Origin: Motiliproteus sediminis
Lineage (GTDB): Bacteria; Pseudomonadota; Gammaproteobacteria; Pseudomonadales; Balneatricaceae
Assembly (NCBI RefSeq): GCF_017912535.1
Contig: NZ_JAERQK010000009.1
Span: 62,001 to 126,000 of the forward strand
DNA: 64,000 nucleotides
Direction: 5' to 3'
Each line of letters starts with the position of its first letter. Within the stretch, counting starts at the first letter, position 1. Made by a program: the position numbers and the translations under genes. Of this stretch, positions 1 to 7,910 are shown piece by piece. Below the pieces are notes generated by a model. It did not search any database and was not told where the DNA came from. It worked only from the letters and a program-made list of their open reading frames with translations.

Positions 1-396
1 CGTTTGGCGGTGCAGTACACGGCCCATCTTAATGACGCGCAGGCAACGCTGAAATCGCCGCTAAAGCGCGCACTTTACCTGCTGCAGTTGCGTGGCCACC
101 CGGTTCGCGATGATGACCGTCGTCCGATGGCTCCCGAGTTTCTGATGCAGCAGATGCTGCTGCGGGAAGAGCTGGAAGAGGTGGCCGCCAGCGCGGATCC
201 CGACAGTGCTTTGGAGCAGCTGCAAAAGCATGTGGCGGAGGTGCGCAAGCAGTTGGAGGCAGAGTTTGTGCATCATCTTGAGGCCGCCGATGAGGCCGCT
301 TTGCTGGCGGCTGTGGACCGGGTGCGGGAGCTGCAGTTTATCGATAAGATGCAGCGCGAAATCGAACAATTGGAAGAACGACTGGCGGACTACTGA
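1..396 (+). CDS. hscB: Fe-S assembly co-chaperone HscB, C-terminal part (cut by window start)
   Basis: This is the 3' part of hscB; the frame is open from base 1 and ends in TGA at 394-396. About 131 residues are visible. They match the C-terminal helical domain of HscB, which binds the scaffold IscU and hands it to HscA. Recognisable segments are [24 protein letters not shown] and the helical end with [15 protein letters not shown]. The N-terminal J domain with its HPD motif would lie upstream, outside the window. The gene is followed 5 bp later by hscA, then fdx and iscX, the standard end of an isc operon, which supports the call. The start codon is not visible. Confidence 0.9.
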   Translation, partial: RLAVQYTAHLNDAQATLKSPLKRALYLLQLRGHPVRDDDRRPMAPEFLMQQMLLREELEEVAASADPDSALEQLQKHVAEVRKQLEAEFVHHLEAADEAALLAAVDRVRELQFIDKMQREIEQLEERLADY

Positions 397-401
397 CCGA
401 C

Positions 402-2267
402 ATGGCTTTATTGCAGATTGCAGAACCTGGCCAGAGTGCCAAACCACACCAGCACAAACTGGCTATCGGTATCGATCTGGGTACTACCAACTCGCTGGTG
501 GCATCGGTGCGTAGCGGCGAGGCGCAAACCCTGCCCGATCGCGACGGGCGGCATTTGCTGCCATCGGTGGTGCGTTATTGCCAGAACGGCGCCATCGTGG
601 TGGGCGAAAAAGCGCGTCTGGCCGCGGCGGAGGATCCCACCAATACCATCGCTTCGGTCAAACGCCTGATGGGGCGGGGGGTCAAGGACCTGAAAACCCT
701 GGATAGCCAACTGCCCTATGAGTTTGTCGGCAGCGAGGATGGCATGCCATTTTTGCAGACGGTGGCCGGGCAGCAAAGCCCGGTGCAGGTGTCTGCCGAG
801 ATTCTGCGGGTGTTGGCCAATCGGGGTCGGGATGCGCTGGGTGGTGAACTGGTTGGCGCGGTGATAACGGTTCCGGCTTATTTTGACGACGCCCAGCGTC
901 AGGCAACCAAGGACGCAGCCCAATTGGCGGGCCTCAACGTGTTGCGTCTGCTTAATGAACCGACTGCAGCGGCGGTGGCTTATGGCCTTGACGATGCGGC
1001 CGAAGGGGTGTTCGCCATTTACGACCTCGGTGGCGGCACCTTCGATATCTCCATTTTGCGCCTGAACAAAGGGGTGTTCGAGGTGATGGCCACCGGCGGC
1101 GATAGCGCGCTGGGGGGTGACGACTTTGATCACGCGCTGGCCCACTGGCTGCTGGACAAGCTGGGGCAGCCCAGCCTGGGGCGAAATGCCCAGCGGGCGC
1201 TGCTGGCCGAAGCGCGGGCACTGAAAGAGCAGCTGACCGAGCGCGACCGGGTCGATGTGGGGCTGCAGCTGGAGGGGCTGAGTTGGCAGGGTGAGCTGAC
1301 CCGTGAAGAGTTCGACCAGTTGGTGGCACCGCTGGTCAAACAGACCTTGCGCGCTTGCCGTCGTGCCCTGAAGGACGCCGAGGTCGACGCTGACGAGATA
1401 CAGGAAGTGGTGATGGTTGGCGGCTCGACCCGGGTACCGCTGGTACGCAGTGAAGTCGGGCAGTTTTTCGGTCGCGATCCGCACATCGATATTGACCCTG
1501 ATCGGGTAGTTGCCATCGGTGCGGCGATTCAGGCCGACGTGTTGGCCGGCAATAAACCTGATTCCGACATGCTGCTGCTGGATGTGATTCCGCTGTCGCT
1601 GGGGCTGGAAACCATGGGCGGGCTGGTTGAAAAGGTAATCGATCGCAATACCCCGATTCCGGTAGCGCGGGCACAGGAGTTCACCACCTACCGCGACGGC
1701 CAGACGGCGATGGTGATTCACGTGCTGCAGGGCGAGCGCGAGCTGGTTGATGATTGTCGCTCGCTGGCGCGTTTTGAGTTGCGCGGTATCCCCGCTATGG
1801 CGGCCGGTGCGGCCAAAGTGCGGGTCACCTTTCAGGTCGATGCTGACGGTTTGCTGAGCGTCGCCGCGCGAGAATTGGGTAGCGGGGTGGAGAGCAGTAT
1901 TGAAGTAAAACCCTCCTACGGTTTGTCTGATCAGCAGATCGCCGGCATGATTCAGGCCGGTTATGACAGTGCCAAGGCGGATCATGATGCCAGAACGCTG
2001 CGCGAGCAACAGGTTGAGGCGGATCGGCTGGTGGAGGCGCTGGAGAGCGCGCTGGAAGTCGACGGCGAGCGGTTGTTGTCGGCGGATGACCTCTACGCCT
2101 TGCGTGCCGGCATTGCCCAGCTGCGTCAGGTGCGTCAGAGTGACGACCATGAAGCGATTGCCAAGGGGATCGAAGTGTTGAGTGCTGCCAGCGATGAATT
2201 TGCGGCGCGGCGGATGGATGACGGAATTCGGCGGGCGTTGTCCGGCCACACGGTGGATGAGATCTGA
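402..2267 (+). CDS. hscA: Fe-S assembly chaperone HscA (Hsp70 family)
   Basis: This is a 621-residue Hsp70-type ATPase that, with HscB, helps release [2Fe-2S] clusters from IscU to acceptor proteins in the cytoplasm. The N-terminal nucleotide-binding domain carries GIDLGTTNS at about residues 23-31, a DLGGGTFD phosphate-binding motif near residue 208 and [10 protein letters not shown] further on. The substrate-binding domain begins around residue 390 with [17 protein letters not shown], and the helical lid forms the C terminus. Length matches the family (about 620). The ATG at 402 lies just after the hscB stop. A long antisense open frame across this gene is a codon-bias shadow. The neighbours hscB, fdx and iscX separate it from general DnaK proteins. 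Confidence 0.97.
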   Translation: MALLQIAEPGQSAKPHQHKLAIGIDLGTTNSLVASVRSGEAQTLPDRDGRHLLPSVVRYCQNGAIVVGEKARLAAAEDPTNTIASVKRLMGRGVKDLKTLDSQLPYEFVGSEDGMPFLQTVAGQQSPVQVSAEILRVLANRGRDALGGELVGAVITVPAYFDDAQRQATKDAAQLAGLNVLRLLNEPTAAAVAYGLDDAAEGVFAIYDLGGGTFDISILRLNKGVFEVMATGGDSALGGDDFDHALAHWLLDKLGQPSLGRNAQRALLAEARALKEQLTERDRVDVGLQLEGLSWQGELTREEFDQLVAPLVKQTLRACRRALKDAEVDADEIQEVVMVGGSTRVPLVRSEVGQFFGRDPHIDIDPDRVVAIGAAIQADVLAGNKPDSDMLLLDVIPLSLGLETMGGLVEKVIDRNTPIPVARAQEFTTYRDGQTAMVIHVLQGERELVDDCRSLARFELRGIPAMAAGAAKVRVTFQVDADGLLSVAARELGSGVESSIEVKPSYGLSDQQIAGMIQAGYDSAKADHDARTLREQQVEADRLVEALESALEVDGERLLSADDLYALRAGIAQLRQVRQSDDHEAIAKGIEVLSAASDEFAARRMDDGIRRALSGHTVDEI

Positions 2268-2276
2268 GGAACGAAC

Positions 2277-2615
2277 ATGCCACAACTGATTTTTTTGCCC
2301 CATGACGAGATCTGCCCCGAAGGCAAAGTGATCGAGGTGGATCCCGGTGTTTCGATTTGTGATGCGGCGCTGGCCGAAGGGATCGAGATCGAGCACGCTT
2401 GCGAGAAATCCTGTGCCTGCACCACGTGCCACGTCATTGTGCGCGAAGGCTTCGAGTCGTTGGGTGAAGCCGACGAGCTGGAAGAGGATATGCTGGATAA
2501 GGCTTGGGGGTTGGAGCCGGAGTCTCGCTTGAGTTGTCAGGCGCTGGTGGGCGACGAAGATCTGGTGATCGAGCTGCCCAAATACACCTTGAATCAGGTT
2601 TCCGAAGCACGCTGA
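2277..2615 (+). CDS. fdx: ISC-type [2Fe-2S] ferredoxin
   Basis: This 112-residue electron-transfer ferredoxin supplies electrons for Fe-S cluster assembly in the ISC system. The cluster ligands are Cys42, Cys48, Cys51 and Cys87, in the same positions as in the E. coli protein; the additional Cys46, typical of the isc ferredoxins, is also present (HACEKSCACTTCHV). The acidic stretch around residues 64-73 (EADELEEDML) is the usual partner-docking helix. The start is set by a strong ribosome binding site, GAGGA at 2266-2270, six bases before ATG 2277. It sits between hscA and iscX with gaps of about 10 bp, so it is cotranscribed. Confidence 0.97.
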   Translation: MPQLIFLPHDEICPEGKVIEVDPGVSICDAALAEGIEIEHACEKSCACTTCHVIVREGFESLGEADELEEDMLDKAWGLEPESRLSCQALVGDEDLVIELPKYTLNQVSEAR

Positions 2616-2625
2616 GGAGGCAGAG

Positions 2626-2826
2626 ATGGGACTTAAATGGGTTGATACGCTGGATATCGCGATCGAACTGTCGGAAAAGCATCCCGATGTAGACCCTAAA
2701 ACGGTTCGCTTTACTGATCTTTATAGCTGGATCATGGAGCTGGACGAATTCGATGATGATCCCGATCACTGCGGTGAGAAGATCCTGGAAGCGGTTCAGA
2801 TGGCTTGGATCGAGGAAATGGACTGA
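2626..2826 (+). CDS. iscX: Fe-S assembly protein IscX
   Basis: This 66-residue acidic protein of the ISC operon binds IscS and iron and modulates cluster formation, competing with CyaY. The sequence is full length for the family and shows typical elements: GLKWVDTLDIAIEL at the N terminus, a DPKTVRFTDLY segment in the middle, and a very acidic C-terminal half (ELDEFDDDPD). A strong GAGGAGG at 2614-2620 precedes ATG 2626. It is the last gene of the operon; a terminator follows 15 bp after its stop. Confidence 0.96.
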   Translation: MGLKWVDTLDIAIELSEKHPDVDPKTVRFTDLYSWIMELDEFDDDPDHCGEKILEAVQMAWIEEMD

Positions 2827-2840
2827 TAACGGTCCGATGG

Positions 2841-2866
2841 AAAACGCTGCTTCGGCAGCGTTTTTA
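2841..2866 (+). terminator. Rho-independent terminator of the isc operon
   Basis: A stem AACGCTGC / GCAGCGTT with a stable TTCG tetraloop (2843-2862) runs into a T tract and lies just after iscX. Confidence 0.9.
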
Positions 2867-2928
2867 CGTTTTGCTCCTGGCACCAGACGGCGACTTTGGT
2901 AGGGATGGCAAAACACTAGATGTTGTGG

Positions 2929-2957
2929 TTGTGAGGGTGGGTTCGGGTCTATATAAT
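2929..2957 (+). promoter_or_regulatory. Candidate sigma-70 promoter of guaB
   Basis: TTGTGA (2929-2934) is followed by exactly 17 bp and then a perfect TATAAT (2952-2957), 36 bp before the guaB start. The bases after the -10 box are GC-rich (TTGGCCCC), as in promoters under growth-rate or stringent control. That regulation is inferred, not shown. Confidence 0.7.
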
Positions 2958-2993
2958 TGGCCCCTTTTTATTGTTCGGACTGCAGGTTGAACC

Positions 2994-4463
2994 ATGTTGC
3001 GCGTAGTTGAAGAAGCTCTGACCTTCGATGATGTTCTGTTGATGCCCGGTTACTCCGAGGTGTTGCCCAAGGACGTTAGCCTGAAGACGCGGCTGACGCG
3101 CGGTATTCAACTCAATATTCCTCTGGTTTCCGCGGCGATGGATACCGTTACCGAATCGCGCTTGGCGATCGCTATGGCCCAGGAAGGTGGCATCGGTATC
3201 ATCCACAAGAATATGACCATCGAGCAGCAGGCGGCAGAAGTGCTCAAGGTCAAGCGTTACGAAAGTGGCGTGGTCAAGGATCCGGTCACCTGTAGTTCGG
3301 ATCTGACCGTCGGTGAACTGCACAAGTTGGCCGACAAGCACGGCTTTTCAGGCTTTCCAGTGATTGATAACGGCGAACTGGTTGGGATTGTCACCAGTCG
3401 TGATATGCGCTTTGAGCAGCACCTTGATGCCACTGTAGCGACCATCATGACCCCCAAGGAGCGCCTGGTTACGGTGCAGGAAGGCGTCGATCCGGACAAG
3501 GTTCGCAACCTGTTGCGCAAGCACCGTATCGAAAAGATTCTGGTTGTTGATGAGGCGTTCCACCTTAAGGGCATGATGACCGTTAAGGATATGAACAAGG
3601 CCAAGGCCTACCCCAGCGCAGCCAAAGACAGCGAAGGTCGCCTGATCGTCGGTGCGGCGGTTGGTACCGGTGCGGAAACGCCGGACCGTGTTACCGCGCT
3701 GGTCAAAGCGGGGGTTGATGTGATTATTGTCGATACCGCCCACGGTCACTCCAAGGGGGTTATCGATCGGGTGCGCTGGGTGAAGGAAACCTACCCGGAG
3801 GTGCAGGTGATCGGTGGTAACATCGCTACCGCCGAGGCCGCGATTGCGCTGGCCGATGCCGGCGCCGACGGGGTAAAGGTGGGTATCGGCCCCGGCTCCA
3901 TCTGTACCACGCGTATTGTTTCCGGTATCGGTGTGCCGCAGATCAGCGCGGTGGCTAACGTGGCCGATGCGCTCAAAGATCGAGACGTGCCGCTGATTGC
4001 CGATGGTGGCATCCGTTTTTCCGGCGACTTGGCCAAAGCCGTAGCGGCTGGTGCCAGCGCCATTATGGTGGGCAGTATGCTGGCCGGTACCGACGAAGCA
4101 CCGGGTGAGGTCGAACTGTTCCAGGGGCGGGCGTTTAAAGCCTACCGCGGCATGGGTTCTATCGGCGCCATGGCGCAGGCGCAGGGCTCTTCCGATCGCT
4201 ATTTCCAGGACGCCGATGCCGGTGCGGAGAAACTGGTTCCTGAAGGGATTGAAGGCCGGGTTGCGTGCAAAGGCCCGATGGCCGCAGTGGTTCACCAGTT
4301 GATGGGTGGCTTGCGCTCCAGCATGGGTTACACCGGTAGCACCGATATTGACACGATGCGTACCAAGCCGAAGTTTGTACGTATCACCGGTGCCGGGATG
4401 AAAGAGAGTCACGTCCACGACGTGACCATTACCAAGGAATCGCCGAACTACCCGGTCGGCTGA
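2994..4463 (+). CDS. guaB: Inosine-5'-monophosphate dehydrogenase
   Basis: GuaB oxidises IMP to XMP with NAD+, the committing step of guanine nucleotide synthesis. At 489 residues it has the normal length for bacterial enzymes. The (beta/alpha)8 catalytic domain is interrupted by a pair of CBS domains at about residues 93-204, which bind nucleotides and regulate activity. The active-site loop [11 protein letters not shown] contains the catalytic cysteine, Cys304. [16 protein letters not shown] is the typical N terminus. The gene has its own promoter-like sequence, is followed by a terminator hairpin, and precedes guaA, so the two steps IMP to XMP to GMP are adjacent. Confidence 0.98.
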   Translation: MLRVVEEALTFDDVLLMPGYSEVLPKDVSLKTRLTRGIQLNIPLVSAAMDTVTESRLAIAMAQEGGIGIIHKNMTIEQQAAEVLKVKRYESGVVKDPVTCSSDLTVGELHKLADKHGFSGFPVIDNGELVGIVTSRDMRFEQHLDATVATIMTPKERLVTVQEGVDPDKVRNLLRKHRIEKILVVDEAFHLKGMMTVKDMNKAKAYPSAAKDSEGRLIVGAAVGTGAETPDRVTALVKAGVDVIIVDTAHGHSKGVIDRVRWVKETYPEVQVIGGNIATAEAAIALADAGADGVKVGIGPGSICTTRIVSGIGVPQISAVANVADALKDRDVPLIADGGIRFSGDLAKAVAAGASAIMVGSMLAGTDEAPGEVELFQGRAFKAYRGMGSIGAMAQAQGSSDRYFQDADAGAEKLVPEGIEGRVACKGPMAAVVHQLMGGLRSSMGYTGSTDIDTMRTKPKFVRITGAGMKESHVHDVTITKESPNYPVG

Positions 4464-4482
4464 TTGAACTGATCTAAATGCT

Positions 4483-4508
4483 GGGGCTGTCGAAGGCAGC
4501 CCCTTTTT
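4483..4508 (+). terminator. Terminator or attenuator between guaB and guaA
   Basis: GGGGCTG (4483-4489) pairs with CAGCCCC (4497-4503) around a 7-base loop, followed by a run of five T. It lies only 72 bp before guaA. It could stop guaB transcripts fully or let a fraction read into guaA. Confidence 0.85.
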
Positions 4509-4534
4509 CGTTACTGACGATTGCAAAAACGGGT

Positions 4535-4552
4535 CTGGCGGGAGACCGCCGG
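4535..4552 (+). promoter_or_regulatory. Leader hairpin upstream of guaA
   Basis: CTGGCGG / CCGCCGG pair around a GAGA tetraloop (one G-U pair). There is no following T tract, so this is not a terminator. It ends 11 bases before the guaA GGAG ribosome binding site (4564-4567) and may affect translation or mRNA stability; function unknown. Confidence 0.4.
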
Positions 4553-4574
4553 AACCCCACAGCGGAGTGGAACC

Positions 4575-6152
4575 GTGACACAAGATATCCATGCACAGCG
4601 TATCCTGATTCTGGATTTTGGCTCTCAGTACACCCAGTTGATCGCGCGCCGCGTGCGCGAGTGCGGTGTTTTCTCGGAAATTCGCGCCTGGGACATGAGC
4701 GACGACGAGATCCGCGCCTACAACCCCAAAGGGATTATCCTGGCCGGCGGGCCGGAATCGGTCACCGAAGCCGGCAGTCCGCGTGCGCCGCAGGCGGTAT
4801 TTGAGCTGGGCGTGCCGGTGCTGGGTATCTGTTATGGCATGCAGACCATGGCCGAGCAGTTGGGTGGCAAGGTTGAGTCCTCTGATCTGCGCGAGTTCGG
4901 TTACGCCCAGGTGCGTACCGAAGGCGAGAGCTCGCTGCTGGGCGGGATCGAGGATCACGTGGCCAACAACGGCGTACTGCTGCTCGACGTGTGGATGAGT
5001 CACGGGGACAAAGTGGTCAAAATGCCGGAAGGGTTCCACCTGATGGCAGCTACGGAAAGTGCCCCCATTGCGGGAATGGTGGATGAAAAGCGCCGTTTCT
5101 ATGGAGTGCAGTTCCACCCGGAAGTAACTCATACCAAACAGGGGCAGCGCATTCTGTCCCGTTTTGTCCGCGATATCTGTGAGTGTGATGCGCTGTGGAC
5201 CCCGAGCAATATTGTTAAAGATGCCATCGCCCAGGTGCGGGAGCAGGTGGGTACCGATCATGTGCTGCTGGGGCTCTCCGGCGGTGTCGATTCGTCGGTA
5301 GTGGCAGCATTGTTGCACAAGGCGATCGGCGATCAGCTGACCTGTGTGTTTGTCGACAATGGCCTGCTGCGTAAACATGAAGGCGATCAGGTGATGGACA
5401 TGTTCGCCAAGAACATGGGGGTCAAGGTGATCCGCGCCAACGCCGAAGAGCTGTTTTTGGGTAAGTTGGCCGGCGAAGCTGATCCCGAAGCCAAGCGTAA
5501 AATTATCGGTAACACCTTTATCGAGGTGTTCGATCAGGAAGCATCCAAGATCGACAACGTCAAGTGGCTGGCGCAGGGCACCATCTATCCCGATGTGATC
5601 GAGTCAGCCGCCGCCAAGACCGGTAAGGCGCATGTGATCAAGTCGCACCATAACGTGGGTGGCCTGCCGGAAGATATGGCGCTTAAACTGGTCGAGCCGT
5701 TGCGCGAGCTGTTCAAGGACGAAGTGCGCAAGATCGGTCTGGAGCTGGGTCTGCCCTACGATATGGTTTACCGCCACCCCTTCCCGGGGCCGGGTCTTGG
5801 GGTGCGTATTCTCGGCGAAGTGAAAAAAGAGTACGCCGATATTCTGCGCGAAGCGGACGCTATCTTTATCGAAGAGCTGCACCGTTCCGGTTGGTACCAC
5901 AAAACCAGTCAGGCATTTGTGGTGTTCCTGCCGGTCAAGTCGGTGGGCGTGGTCGGCGATGGCCGCCGTTACGAATACGTAGTGTCGCTGCGTGCGGTGG
6001 AAACTATCGACTTCATGACCGCCCGTTGGGCGCACCTGCCCTATGAGCTGCTCGAAACCGTCTCCAGCCGGATCATCAACGAGATTTCCGGTATCTCGCG
6101 TGTTGCTTACGACGTCTCTTCCAAGCCCCCTGCCACCATCGAGTGGGAGTGA
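4575..6152 (+). CDS. guaA: GMP synthase (glutamine-hydrolysing)
   Basis: GuaA aminates XMP to GMP using glutamine and ATP. The protein has 525 residues from GTG 4575, the same length as the E. coli enzyme. The N-terminal class I glutamine amidotransferase domain has its nucleophile Cys86 in GICYGMQ and the His/Glu pair in VQFHPEV. The ATP pyrophosphatase P-loop LSGGVDSSV follows at about residue 235, and the C-terminal dimerisation domain includes [11 protein letters not shown]. The open frame extends upstream to 4521, but GTG 4575 has a GGAG 7 bp before it and gives the family's usual N terminus ([13 protein letters not shown]). Confidence 0.97.
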   Translation: MTQDIHAQRILILDFGSQYTQLIARRVRECGVFSEIRAWDMSDDEIRAYNPKGIILAGGPESVTEAGSPRAPQAVFELGVPVLGICYGMQTMAEQLGGKVESSDLREFGYAQVRTEGESSLLGGIEDHVANNGVLLLDVWMSHGDKVVKMPEGFHLMAATESAPIAGMVDEKRRFYGVQFHPEVTHTKQGQRILSRFVRDICECDALWTPSNIVKDAIAQVREQVGTDHVLLGLSGGVDSSVVAALLHKAIGDQLTCVFVDNGLLRKHEGDQVMDMFAKNMGVKVIRANAEELFLGKLAGEADPEAKRKIIGNTFIEVFDQEASKIDNVKWLAQGTIYPDVIESAAAKTGKAHVIKSHHNVGGLPEDMALKLVEPLRELFKDEVRKIGLELGLPYDMVYRHPFPGPGLGVRILGEVKKEYADILREADAIFIEELHRSGWYHKTSQAFVVFLPVKSVGVVGDGRRYEYVVSLRAVETIDFMTARWAHLPYELLETVSSRIINEISGISRVAYDVSSKPPATIEWE

Positions 6153-6159
6153 CTTTTGA

Positions 6160-6182
6160 CCCGCCGCAAGGCGGGTTTTTTA
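6160..6182 (+). terminator. Rho-independent terminator of guaA
   Basis: CCCGCC (6160-6165), GCAA loop, GGCGGG (6170-6175), then TTTTTTT. It begins 8 bp after the guaA stop. Confidence 0.92.
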
Positions 6183-6215
6183 TAGGGGTTGTGGTTGAGT
6201 CGAGCGGCGGGTAAC

Positions 6216-7000
6216 GGCGCGGAGCGGTCATGACGTGAAGGCCGTTACAGGCGTTTAAATCTCCTTACTCTGCCCACCGGTAGTTCTTGTTGCGCCCACC
6301 CGGGCGCATTCATTTTCTTTGAACGCTCAAAGAAAACGAATCAAAAGAAAACCGCCCCACTTACTTGTCGGCTACGCCGATTCCCTGCGCAGGGCGTGAA
6401 CAATCCGGGGATCGTCAGAATGGCCGTCCCTGGCCATACTGCCGCCGCTTCGCGCATCCAGCGCTCGCCCCTGCGGGCCTTAATCGGATTCTTCGCACCC
6501 TGCTCCGGCTGCGTAAAAGGGGGAGGGGGTGCAAGCTGGTCGGCCCGTGCAGGTAGTCAGATTTTCCAGTCATCAGGGAAAGTAAGAGGTTCGGCTGCGA
6601 CTTAGCCCCTTTTGGAGCCGACGAGCACGGTGGCGGGGATTCGAAATAGGCCCCGAAGGGGGCGAGGCAAGGATGCCGAGCCGGATTGCGGCACATGGAC
6701 AAATCGGCAGGATAGCCGATTTGCACAGCCGTAGGCTGCCCGTAGGGTGAGCCACATGGATGTGGCGAATGAATGTGCCGTCCGATCCGCCCGAATCACC
6801 GCTGCCGCGCGCAGTGGACCCGCAAGGGCGGCGGAACCAGGGTAGCATAAAGCACTGTTAGCGTTTTCTTGCTTCGTTCTTTGTCGCGTTTGACAAAGAA
6901 TGACGCCGCCCGGGTGGGCGGAACAGAGGCTCTCATACCGCGCCGATAATGAGCCTTAAATCTAAAACAGCCGGCCCCGAACTAATGACCGCTCCGCGCC
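6216..7000. mobile_element. Non-coding element with symmetric nested inverted ends (MITE-like)
   Basis: This 785 bp segment fills most of the gap between guaA and the SPOR gene. Its ends are a perfect 16 bp inverted repeat (6216-6231 GGCGCGGAGCGGTCAT; 6985-7000 its reverse complement). Inside them is a second perfect 14 bp inverted pair, CGCCCACCCGGGCG at 6293-6306 and its complement at 6907-6920, at almost equal distances from the ends. Next to these are A/T-rich hairpins, TTTTCTTTGA/TCAAAGAAAA at 6313-6336 and TTCTTTGTC/GACAAAGAA at 6877-6900. Open frames inside (all under about 105 codons) look like no known protein. There is no transposase and no clear target duplication. Such layout resembles non-autonomous repeats; whether it is multicopy cannot be seen here. 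Confidence 0.6.
6650..6765 (+). other. Run of short hairpins with GGA-containing loops
   Basis: Within the element, short perfect hairpins follow one another: GCCCC-GAA-GGGGC near 6650; GGCA-AGGA-TGCC at 6666-6677; AATCGGC-AGGATA-GCCGATT at 6702-6721; CAGCC-GTA-GGCTG at 6726-6738; CCACAT-GG-ATGTGG at 6752-6765. Three present GGA in or next to the loop, the arrangement bound by CsrA/RsmA proteins. The structures are read directly; any RNA function is inference. Confidence 0.45.
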
Positions 7001-7113
7001 GAATACGGAAATTCGCTCCAATCTGCACCAATGCTCCGCTGGATGTCATCCCCGGTTGCATACCCTGATGTGATTAACTAATCTGGGCGCGGACACTTAC
7101 GCAGGGATGGGGT

Positions 7114-7632
7114 ATGAACTTTCGAATCTTGTTGGCGTTACTCGGATCTATTGTCGCCATTCCGGTGGCGGCTGCTGAGGTATCGACCATTGTCTCCTGC
7201 AAGCGGGATGGCGAGTTCTGGCTCTGTGCCGGCTGGCGTCAGGGGCAGGTCGAGGTGTTCCGCAGCGAGACCTATATCACCCAGGTCGAGTTTGATGCCG
7301 AAACACAGGCTACCCTGCAGGCGGCCATCGATGGTCACGCGGCTGGTCGAACTGCTGAACCGATGGCTGCCGCTCCTTCATATACATTGCAGTTATTTGC
7401 TTGCCGCTCACAGGCCTGTATCGATGCCAGCGGATTGAGCCAGGTGCCGGCCAGCCGGCAGGTGGAGATCGTGCGTGGTGGCCAGCACTGGTACGTGCTG
7501 GCGGTCGGCGAGTATCCCAGCGTCAAAAGGGCGCAGCAAGCAGCGGCGGAGTTGATGCTGACCTACAAACTGCGCGAAAAACCCTGGATTCGGACGCTGG
7601 ATTCCCTTGAACGACAGCGTCTCAAGCCCTGA
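7114..7632 (+). CDS. Secreted or periplasmic SPOR-domain protein
   Basis: This is a 172-residue protein with a clear signal peptide: MNFR followed by a hydrophobic stretch to about residue 20, with likely cleavage after AAA21. The mature part has a two-cysteine N-terminal segment (Cys29 and Cys38, possibly a disulfide). A C-terminal region at about residues 88-160 then has the SPOR pattern: YTLQLFACRS, a central spacer, WYVLAVGEYPSVKRAQQAA. SPOR domains bind peptidoglycan strands stripped of stem peptides, often at division sites. No enzymatic domain is present. ATG 7114 is chosen because it gives the signal peptide. It stands alone between the non-coding element and speA, so its role is not indicated by context. 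Confidence 0.8.
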   Translation: MNFRILLALLGSIVAIPVAAAEVSTIVSCKRDGEFWLCAGWRQGQVEVFRSETYITQVEFDAETQATLQAAIDGHAAGRTAEPMAAAPSYTLQLFACRSQACIDASGLSQVPASRQVEIVRGGQHWYVLAVGEYPSVKRAQQAAAELMLTYKLREKPWIRTLDSLERQRLKP

Positions 7633-7824
7633 TTTTTTTGGGGTTGGTTGCCACCGGGGTGACTCTGTACTATCCCTACCGCTTTAGCGGCTAAAAACAG
7701 TGCGTTGGCTGTGGTTAAAAGCGACCGAAAAAGCGCTGAAAAAAGCTATCGTTGAACCAATAAATATGAGAAATTAGCGCCCTCTTTTTTGGCGGCACTT
7801 CCAGTGCTGTCCGGGGCTCTTTCC

Positions 7825-7842
7825 CGAGACCAGCGGGTCTCG
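7825..7842 (+). promoter_or_regulatory. Hairpin in the speA leader
   Basis: CGAGACC (7825-7831) and GGTCTCG (7836-7842) form a perfect 7 bp stem with an AGCG loop, about 70 bp before the speA start. A second hairpin, CCGC-TTTA-GCGG, lies at 7679-7690. The 278 bp between the SPOR gene and speA holds no convincing gene, so these may be parts of the speA 5' untranslated leader. Confidence 0.35.
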
Positions 7843-7910
7843 ATACGACAGGGTCGGTTACAACCGGCCTGTGACGACAGTAATAGCTTTCCTTCCGGAG
7901 GCGCCTCTCC

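Noticed and set aside
408-2432. 674-codon open frame antisense to hscA
   Set aside because: It mirrors the codon bias of hscA in GC-rich DNA and encodes no recognisable motif; HscA on the plus strand is certain.
3348-5378. 676-codon antisense open frame across guaB and guaA
   Set aside because: Spans two sure genes on the other strand and the gap between them; no protein features.
6396-6848. Several frames of 62-103 codons within the guaA-SPOR gap, both strands
   Set aside because: They overlap inverted repeats and hairpins, lack SD sequences and show no protein-like pattern; treated as part of a non-coding element.
6190-7030. Target-site duplication flanking the inverted-repeat element
   Set aside because: No convincing direct repeat was found next to 6216 and 7000, so recent transposition is not claimed.
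7700-7777. Possible 25-residue basic leader peptide ahead of speA (GTG to TAG, rich in Lys and Trp)
   Set aside because: No SD sequence before the GTG, few arginine codons, and no attenuator hairpin with T tract after it.
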